Part shown: positions 56,263 to 64,000 of the stretch, piece by piece
Layout of the letters: each line of letters starts with the position of its first letter
How positions within the stretch are numbered: the stretch's first letter is position 1
NCBI GenBank assembly: GCA_030248225.1
Contig: JASANE010000886.1
Span: 1 to 64,000, forward strand
Direction of reading: 5' to 3'
Source of the DNA: Trileptium ribeirensis
Taxonomy: Eukaryota > Nematoda > Enoplea > Enoplida > Thoracostomopsidae
Length of the DNA stretch: 64,000 nucleotides
Notes under the pieces: generated by a model
Told to the model about the DNA's origin: nothing
The model's database searches: none
What the model saw: the letters and a program-made list of their open reading frames with translations, nothing else
Translations under genes and position numbers: made by a program

Positions 56263-59124
56263 CTAAAGTCGGAAATCAACCAAATATATTAAATCGAGAA
56301 TTTGCGACTTTATTATTTTTAACGGAACAATTCGCATAAGATTCCTAGGTAAAGCAATAACTAAAGAGCACACTCGAGATTTACCGCGCCCGCTGGTTCG
56401 CTCAAAAACCGTGGCGAAACTTCAATTTTAGGTCTAGAACTGCATTACTCAACTGTTCTGCGGCTACCCTGTACAGGCCGCCCAAAACCCTCGGTATAAT
56501 TTTATGAAAAGCGAAGAGCGAATCAGTGCCACAAAATTGATTTTTTCATTAATTCTTCTTCTAATTGCTTAGTGTTTGCTGGCTTCCCGTTCCGTTAAGC
56601 GAACCCGTCCACACTCTGGGTGGCGTTTTTAGGAATCCCAACGATCACGAAGCTAGTTATGGTTTCTCGCTTAGTAAAAATAAAGCTTGTTTTTCCACGG
56701 TTACGTGGAAAATTACGGAGCAATTGTAATAGAATCGATGACGTTCTCTCTAGTTGGAAACTTTTGCAAAATTGCTGAAAACTTCGCACCCACATCCAAT
56801 GGGAACAAAAGCATCTTATTTTTTCATTCATGGCAGCTGAGTTGCTGAGTGTAGCGATATTGGAAATATTTTCAGCGCCGACCTTTAGGCACAAATGTAA
56901 ATAATCCTGGAAATTTGAGTTCAGGTTTAGCTCTCAGTTTGTTTTGGTTTCGCGCACCCGTATTTGTTTGCTCGGGTAAGAGATACCAATGCATGCTCAA
57001 GATCCAAGAAGGGTGGCAAGGGCCTGGGAGGGAGAGGCGGTATTTGGCTTCCCGATGGTGGGGGACAGCCGAACGGTGAAAGTGCGGTTGTCGGAGTGGA
57101 CAGCTTTCCAGCATAGAGGATGGCACGACTGAATCGGCGGTATTAAATTGATATAGTATTCATGATATTGTATATCCATTGATTTTGTAATTAATGTATG
57201 TGAACAAATTAATATACAACAGAGTAGTCAGAGTTACACAGCTGGTACGTTCAAAAATTTTTGTGCTATAAAAGCAGACTGTGTTAATATTTTTAATGAG
57301 CTATTTTGGTGATGTATATTTGTTTTGGGACACAGCATACAACGAATATAAATGAAGGGAAAACAAAGCAATAAAGAATGGCAGTTGAGAACTTAAAATC
57401 CCGATGTGACTGTTGGCGAGTGCAGCTACCATGCGCAGCTGCTACGGCGATCAATGGTTCTGGAGAGTTTCAGATCCATTGGTTCGTACAATATCCACTG
57501 TATACGCTTATACAAAATCTTGCCACTTTCATTTCATCCTTACAGCTTCTGTTTCGTCGGACAACAGTAATGAATAATTGGTCAATTGATTGCCTTGTAA
57601 ATTGTGTGATAATATTCGTTTTTGGTTTGGGAAACCAAGCTGGGGATCCGTGCGTGTGGCGGGAGGGGATGGCGGTACCAGGGGGAGGTTGGGCCGAGAT
57701 ATTCTAGGTCCTATCGTGAAATCTGAGAGGCTGGCGATGGGTGTAACCGGAAACGTATCGTTGGATCACAGGCTGTCAAAATTTGTTGTCTATTTGGGTG
57801 AAATTCGTGCTAGATGATGGTACAAAATATATACAAATTTGATTCAGGTTTGGGTGGTAGTCTGAAAAGCTGGAGATATAAAGTGATTAAGCTTGCCAAA
57901 TTTGCTATAAGAAACGAGCATATACGACCGTAGAGAGAAATTGCATTTAAATTAGCGGCTAACTGGTGAAAGTCAGTTCCAGTTTCTTAAATGTATGTCG
58001 CGTGGATTTTTATCATATGTCATCCAAAATTACATGGTATTTTTTGGTTACAAAATTACAATTTTGACTATATGTGACACAATCACACCGATCTTTTCCA
58101 ATGTTTCCACCGAAAAAGTAAAATCGATTTACGCCCAATTGATCATTTTGCATGTGATAAAGAATGAAAACAATCTCTTAACATACTTCCATTGGTTATA
58201 CTTTAGACTAGCTATTTAACATCTGTTTCAATGATCTCTGGCGTCGAATATATTGTTACTGTTCCAACCGAATATTGCTATCGCGTTGTATGATAACAAA
58301 CTAGGCCATGAAAATACTCAAACGGAGTATATCTCAAAATCAAACTAGCGTATGTACAGTAACTTAATTTGCTTTATGGTGTTTCATTTTTATTTATTAA
58401 AATGCTCATTTCTTTATTATGACGGCTATCTTAATTATTACCACTGCATAACCACTTAGGATAGTTCTCATGAATACGAAGTCTACCTAAAAGGGAAGCA
58501 AAATGTTTTAATATCATCTAATTAAATAATTTTCCCACGTTAAATCATTTATATTAAAAGCTTTTGTTCGTATATAATCAAATCTTCAAGATTTATTTTA
58601 ACGATCTGGATAAATTATTAATTCTATGACTTTCAAAAGATTTTGACCATTAATGCGTGCGGAGACCTAAATCTGTGTGCCAAAATATCATTTGATTTTC
58701 TATTATACCACTGTGTAACTACCTTTATGCTGCTTGTTAATCTAGTTTTACAAAACTAGTACATTTACAAATTTGCAAAAATACCTGTTTTTTCTTAAAC
58801 TAAGATTTACCAAATCAAACAAAGTGGGTGTTTCATTAGATGATTCTTCTAGTGTGTTAAATGTCAATTACAAATAGCGAATTTGTCTTAAAAAAGCGGT
58901 ATGTACAGGAATATCCGAAAACGTATAGACTTTTATTTGTAGCCAGGCCTTCTCCGACTGGTTAACACTGAACCATTACTCTTTAGCTGCAATTATAGCA
59001 TCAAATTTCCGAAGAAAATATAATGAAAATACATGGATTTATAAGGTTAGGAATTCTTGGCGACGATGAAAATATCTCTTCCAGGCGTTACTGCCAAAAA
59101 CGCAGTGTACATAAAATTTTCAGG
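56263..59124. other. No gene recognised
   Basis: Scattered ORFs under 110 codons (56595-56894 minus, 57378-57707 plus) with no family match. Two GC-richer blocks, 56990-57125 and 57640-57745, stand out from AT-rich surroundings and may be remnants of one element. Confidence 0.35.
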
Positions 59125-59930
59125 TCACGCGGCAAATATGTCGGTCATTGTTGAACTCCTGTTAATGTTGGTCCAAGTTTCGCCATTGTTTGTTGAAACT
59201 GCTGCACAAATGCGGGTGCGTGGACTACCAAGTTTTTGTCCTGCAGTCGAAGAGAAACACCATAAACAATTTTGGCGACAGAACAGCCCAGTTCGTCCTT
59301 TTCTGCAGAACAGAGACCAAGTAGTACCACTGGCAAGACTTCCGTCCATCCTGGCTGAATTTTTGTGACATTTGATTGCAGTTTTCACTTGACGATGCAA
59401 CCATTCTATCGTGCCGTTAGCCGCAGTATGATATGCTTTTGTTTGTTGTAGCTGACAACATATTATAGCGTTATGTTGCCGAAACGTTTGTGAACCGAAT
59501 TACGGACCAAGTTCCTATGTAATCATCGACGTTACCCCAAACCTGACAGTCCATCCCGAAACCATTGTTCTTGCTATTGTGAAAACGCGGGTATCGATTG
59601 TTGGTTATTATCTTATTATTCAGGCCATCTTGTAGATCAGATTGTGAGAATATGGCGTTGCCCTTGTGACGGTGATAAATGCCCAACATTGTCAATATAA
59701 AAGTGTGGAAACCGGTTATCTGGAGGTTTTTGCTGTTGATCTAAACATGTAGTCAGGTCTTATTTCATTGACAATGTTCGTATTATTGAACCCGGCTACG
59801 ACCATCGGAATTGATTGCTGGCCACAAGAAACGATCGCAAACTAAACGTTGAGTTGTCCATATACCGGGATGCGATAACCCGTGAACTCTGTCGAAAACA
59901 GCACGACGAAGATTTTAGGCACGCATGGTC
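59125..59930 (-). pseudogene. Ty3/gypsy integrase remnant
   Basis: Read on the minus strand in several frames: VHGLSHPGI.TTQRLVCDRFLWPAI at the zinc-binding/core junction (about 59870-59800), RFHTFILTMLGIYHRHKGN (core start), then QQTKAYHTAANGTIEWLHRQ and VKTAIKCH (about 59445-59370), and EVLPVVLLGLCSAEKDELGC (59340-59280). These are the successive blocks of a gypsy integrase; the NG.IE.LHR helix carries the last catalytic Glu region. Frameshifts and stops throughout. No RT nearby. Confidence 0.82.
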
Positions 59931-60268
59931 GCGATATTGATTAATGTTGGAAAATTACACTTAGTCTCTGTAGCAGAACATGGCACGGTGCACTTTTTAC
60001 ATCACAGCTCTGTTGTTTGTGATAATTGTTTCATGGACTCGCCATCAGTGGCGCAAATCCTTACAAAACATTGGGGGGGGGGTCCAAGTCAATCAGAAAT
60101 TTATGATCCAATTTTAAACGTGAACTTCAGCAGATTTTCCAAAAATATGCAAAGAAAATGCGAGGGATACTTGCATTCCCAATACACCCACAGGTACAGG
60201 TACAATAATATAGCATATTACAAAGCGAGAAATTTACACATTCTTAGCCCACCTAACGTAACTTACAG

Positions 60269-60757
60269 TCATATCTTAAATGTGTTTTTGCGTATCTCGC
60301 TTCTAGATGCAAATTCGGCGGCTAAACTGTTGATATCTAATTGATCTATACGAGTTTGATGACAGTGACATGCGGCGACGTGGTTCAGCCGGTCTTGACC
60401 CATAGTTGCTCTCAGCCATGATTTCAAGCGACGCAACGCGCTGAAGCTGCGCTCGGCTTCGGCAGAAGATGCTGGTATCACTAAACAGAGCCTAACCAAA
60501 GTTTCGACCTGGGAATACATCCGCCGCACTTCGGTAGGCATGGCTTTTAGAGCAGCAGCCGCCTGGGAAACATCTACGTATTCGTGTTGCTGGCGAAACA
60601 TATCAAGTTGAAATTCAAGATGGCAGTCTAATTCTGGAAATTCAGCTGTCTGAGTTGTTACTTTTCCAGTCAGAAGAGCAGATTCCAAGCCACGGTAAAC
60701 GATGAGGTCAGGTTGGTTGAATCGGGCTTGCAGTTGCTGTAAGGCAGTATCTATCAT
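60269..60757 (-). pseudogene. hAT transposase C-terminal dimerisation region
   Basis: 162 codons from ATG 60757. Contains RFNQPDLIVYRGLESALL and then SSAEAERSFSALRRLKSWLR...M..DRLNH, the conserved hAT dimerisation/insertion end (SAERSFSALRRIKT.LRSTM). Preceded by the N-terminal ORF after a stop and shift at about 60758-60772. Frame itself is intact. Confidence 0.85.
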
Positions 60758-60769
60758 TGTAAAATAGTG

Positions 60770-61327
60770 TTAGGTGTTAGCATCTTGCTGGCTTGCTTCC
60801 ATCTGTTTGGATAACATGGAGTTGACAGGCTGCTTTTGTTGCCGTAGTTGTTGTATTGAAAAGCGATGACTTTCGCTTTTCTCGTGTTTCGCAAATTTTT
60901 CCAGGGCACCCTTCCAATCTTTGAATCCAGAAGTTGTAAAGCCGGAATCTGCCTTTGTCGCAAGGGCTGTGAGGTTTTTACTCGTCGCGTTAGAACAGTA
61001 GTAGCATACGACACCTCGCACGGCAGCGCAGTAGTGCAGCCATGGATACTTTTCATACCACGCGGTTTGAAATGTTAGTGTCTTTGATTTACCGTTCACT
61101 ATATGTATCTGGTTATCATAATGTGATGCATCGGGCTGAAATGGAGCAGAATACCCGAAGGTAATTTCCATAGTATCAAGCGCAGTCGTTGGCGTACTTT
61201 GGCGAACGCAACTATTTGATTCGGCATGATTAGTACAAATACGCTTAGGACTGGTGACGGTAACAGAGTCATCGGCCCCCTTTGTAGTAGTAGGGGCCTT
61301 TCGCTTTAAGAATTGCACAATAGACAT
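60770..61327 (-). pseudogene. hAT (ZMYM1-like) transposase N-terminus with TTF zinc finger
   Basis: From ATG 61327 (MSIVQFLKRKAP), about 185 codons. Residues ~75-155 form the TTF-type zinc finger of ZMYM1-like hAT proteins: FQTAWYEKYPWLHYCAAVRG, CYYC, FTTSGFKDWKGAL, and H.....H in KHEKSESHR. The frame ends at TAA right where the DUF4371/catalytic core should begin. Joined to the C-terminal part only by a deletion junction at about 60760; the RNase H-like core is absent, so no transposase activity. Confidence 0.85.
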
Positions 61328-62410
61328 TATGTGTTGTCGATACAAATTAACAATGCTGGAATTAAATAATTTAACAGTTATTAATTTATTACAGATATCA
61401 ATATTTAGGGGCTTCATAGTTCTTTGGACTGGAATCTACTTGGCCCCTTGCCATTGCTTTTACAGCAAAATTACAACTGTTGTACAGCGACCGCAAAACC
61501 ACCAACATTTTCAACGCATAAAGCGCATTAAATTCTGCACCGGGTGGTGGGAAGCACCTCTAAATCAACTCACATATTAAAAACATATGGTCAAGTTTGA
61601 AAAAGAAACAATTTCGGCAAAGTACCATTTTTGGAATTCACTATTTTTAAGCGTGCTCACTCAGCGCTATACCTGTCAGTCTTAGAGCACTGGAACCATT
61701 CTCGGTCGACAGATATTTTCTGCTACTATCAACTTCATTATATATGAACATATATGCACTATAATTGGGATAAAAGGCATGCAAATCGGGATGAATGGTA
61801 CACAAATGCTTAGGATGGCTCGATATACCTCTGAAACGTGTAAATGTAAATTTTGAAAATTTTTCCCCTCCAAGGGGAGACATTCGACTCCTATTTTTGG
61901 CTTCCCTTCTCCTTGCAATGCATCGATATCGACCCCGAGCCGTCGACCCCAATTCACAGACTTCCAAAATAAAGATGGGCATAAAGCATATAATATATAA
62001 AACAATGTGAAATCCAAAGGCAGCACATATTGTTGAAACCGAAGCAATACAAAAATTTTCACTAACGATTACCAAAACGAGTCTGGACGGCAATTGTGAA
62101 GGTGCCGCAATAGGCGGTACAAAATTAGACATTTGATTACCGCAAGGAGTTTTGTAAGTGCTCATATATTAAATGTTAAGTGGCATTGGCAATTCAAATG
62201 TTAAATGCAACTACAGCGTACCAACGCCTAACCGTATATATTTTGAACAGTCATTATCGTTAGGAAGAATTTTAAAATTTTTCCAACATTTTCAATTTTC
62301 ACAATTCTCTCATGTAAATAAAATCCGAATGAGCTGTGTCAATCTTGTTTTAAATTTCAAAATATTGGGGGGTCCGGACCCCCCCGACCCCCCGCGAATT
62401 TGCGCCTATG
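61328..62410. other. hAT 5' non-coding region
   Basis: About 1.1 kb between the transposase ATG and the right terminus; long for a hAT leader and may include the promoter. A minus-strand ORF (61647-62165) has no recognisable domain. Confidence 0.4.
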
Positions 62411-64000
62411 GCGTCAACTGCTGCAGAATTGCAACTAGAGGGTCTCCCGAAACGGTAGGGGCTGGCCCATTTGTACTACCAGCCGTAGTGGCAGCGCCAC
62501 TTCCTACATTCGCCGTTCCCGCGGCGCTACTTACTGGCGTTCTATTCGCGCTCGCTGGTAATGACATTTTGATCCGAAATTTAGTTATCAGTCCCTAGTT
62601 GTTTTGAGTTTGTGTGGCGTCCGTGGTCCCAGTCTGACGTGGGTACGGATGATATAATATATAACTTGCTATATGTGTTTTCTTTACTGCGGAATCTCTG
62701 CTGTTGAACAAGATTTCAGCTCCCTAAAATACTCGTGTACTTACTCCTTAAGTATGTATCTGGTCGTGTAAAATTTTCGCTTCGCGTCACTTGGAAAGTT
62801 TATTCCTTATTATATATACTTATCACGTGTAACCGGTATACTTACCCTCAATTCAATGCTTGTTTGTTGCACCGAAATGCCTAAATCAAGGGGGCCCTAT
62901 TCGGTGGTAGCTCGAAAAGATGGAATTTGCTCAGCTGTAAAATGTCACGTTATTAAGAAGGTCGTGCTGAAATTATATGCAGCGATAGAACGACGTGAGT
63001 CATGTCAACTCAGCAATTATTTCCTCAGAGTAATTTTACGTTCGAACAACGAACAACCGGGCCCTACCTAAGTCTCCGTTTGGAGGTACGTGCAAGCAGA
63101 TTGAATCAGACTCAAACCCAGTACTAGTCTAGCCGCACTTATTCACTTATCGTTTATACAATATAACGCTATTAATAACCCAAACATACACCATATGCAA
63201 TAAAATAAAACACCATGATAGCAACGAGTTCATCTATATATATACACTGACCCTTTATCAATAGAGGCTTTATTCCACCAACGTTCAATTGTCCTTGATC
63301 TGTTGACACTCGGTACACGACTCGCGTCGACCCAGTAAGAACCAAACGTCAAAATAATATTTACGGTCTACGAATGCAATATCCCCGACGATTGCCAATA
63401 GCCGACCCAGAAGTCGATGCTAGTAGTTGTTAGTTACCAACCGACGAAGGCCCTTGTCGTTGTTTCGATCCGGACGGGTAGCGTCGAAAGCGGTCCAGCA
63501 ACTAATGTTCCTTGTAGAACCGGAGCGATTGGTTGGAGTAATCAAGGGCAGAGTTGAATCGCTGCAGAATCGCGTATAATCAATAGTCCAATCGATCTGA
63601 TATGGCGACGATGCTCGCAAATTCACCCAGCAGGTATACTGTTCGTTCAAATCTGACGTCGGCAATAAAATAAATGTCAATCTGGCAGTAAATAGGTCCG
63701 GAAGATAAAATCAGTGTTATTAGCAGCAGTAACTAAGCGTATTAGATAGATGCCCTTGAACCGAAAAGCCTGAAATATTGACCAACGCCAGTAATAGCTA
63801 TTACATTTTGAGGCGGCGCGAACCGGGCACCGAGGTCGAACATTTCCCGCATGAATCCACTCAGGCGTTCCTCGTTCAGGATTCCACCACGACAGCCTCG
63901 TTCTTCCCTCCCGCGCAGCACCCGTGGAGCGTTGTGCCTGCGCAACTTTAGATTGGTCAAAATCAAAATTTGAGCAGTAGGTCAATGAGAAAGCGTAAAT
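62411..64000. other. Window end; weak ORFs only
   Basis: 63420-63966 on the minus strand contains consecutive open frames, including a Leu/Ile-rich stretch (LLLLITLILSSGPIYC, about 63725-63675) that could be a signal peptide followed by a Cys-containing segment. No family recognised; an envelope-like remnant is possible but not shown. Confidence 0.25.

Larger units (their letters stand above)
60046..62410 (-). mobile_element. hAT transposon, internally deleted
   Basis: Left end CAGTGGCGCAAATCC (60046) and right end, reversed, CATAGGCGCAAATTCGC (from 62410) are inverted termini of hAT type, each followed inward by a G-run (GGGGGGGGGGTCC). No matching 8-bp target duplication was seen (flanks CTCGCCAT and GCGTCAAC). 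The transposase gene on the minus strand is missing its middle. Confidence 0.75.

Noticed and set aside
1..64000. CRISPR arrays, bacterial operons or prophage
   Set aside because: No regularly spaced identical repeats with unique spacers; gene structure is eukaryotic with spliced exons and retroelements.

Overview
The window is animal nuclear DNA: AT-rich, full of transposon debris, with a few tiny spliced exons of an ordinary metazoan gene (taxilin) in very long introns. Gypsy-type LTR retroelements (some with envelope-like genes), an RTE-type LINE and a ZMYM1-like hAT transposon point to an invertebrate; the species cannot be told. I see no prokaryotic gene layout, CRISPR, rRNA or convincing functional tRNA.

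Layout. 92-606: two inverted copies of a coiled-coil ORF tail. 1571-1860: a 45-bp minisatellite. 3618-11640 (minus): an unusual retroelement locus read as envelope-like glycoprotein, aspartic protease, reverse transcriptase, RNase H, two unrecognised ORFs (with a 591-bp tandem duplication) and finally an intact 397-codon NADAR-domain gene. 15085-34046 (minus): four candidate taxilin exons, whose introns hold a decayed RTE LINE split by a 2-kb insertion (18595-22700), satellite-like repeats, and a plus-strand decayed retroelement (28640-32225) that again has an envelope-like stretch before its protease. 32889-37608: two 0.8-kb direct repeats bracketing the putative first taxilin exon. 37733-41350: unrecognised minus-strand ORFs, one with 7-residue repeats. 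44322-44751: MITE-like inverted repeats. 48889-52187 (minus): a Ty3/gypsy element with matching 5-bp target duplications, a deleted integrase and an internal inversion. 53180-54860: a second, diverged NADAR gene (minus, broken) head-to-head with a second copy of the N-terminal envelope-associated domain (plus, open). 54989-55686: a large foldback palindrome. 59125-59930: gypsy integrase debris. 60046-62410: an internally deleted hAT element.

The most notable signal is the repeated association of a NADAR-type (ADP-ribose/N-glycoside) enzyme, fused to a second domain resembling a degenerate SGNH fold, with an envelope-bearing retroelement in which the envelope lies upstream of pol. Two independent, diverged copies show the NADAR and envelope-N modules side by side, so this looks like an old module of an element family rather than a chance neighbour. 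Its activity and the element's transposition competence are inference; most of the pol and env reading frames here are broken.
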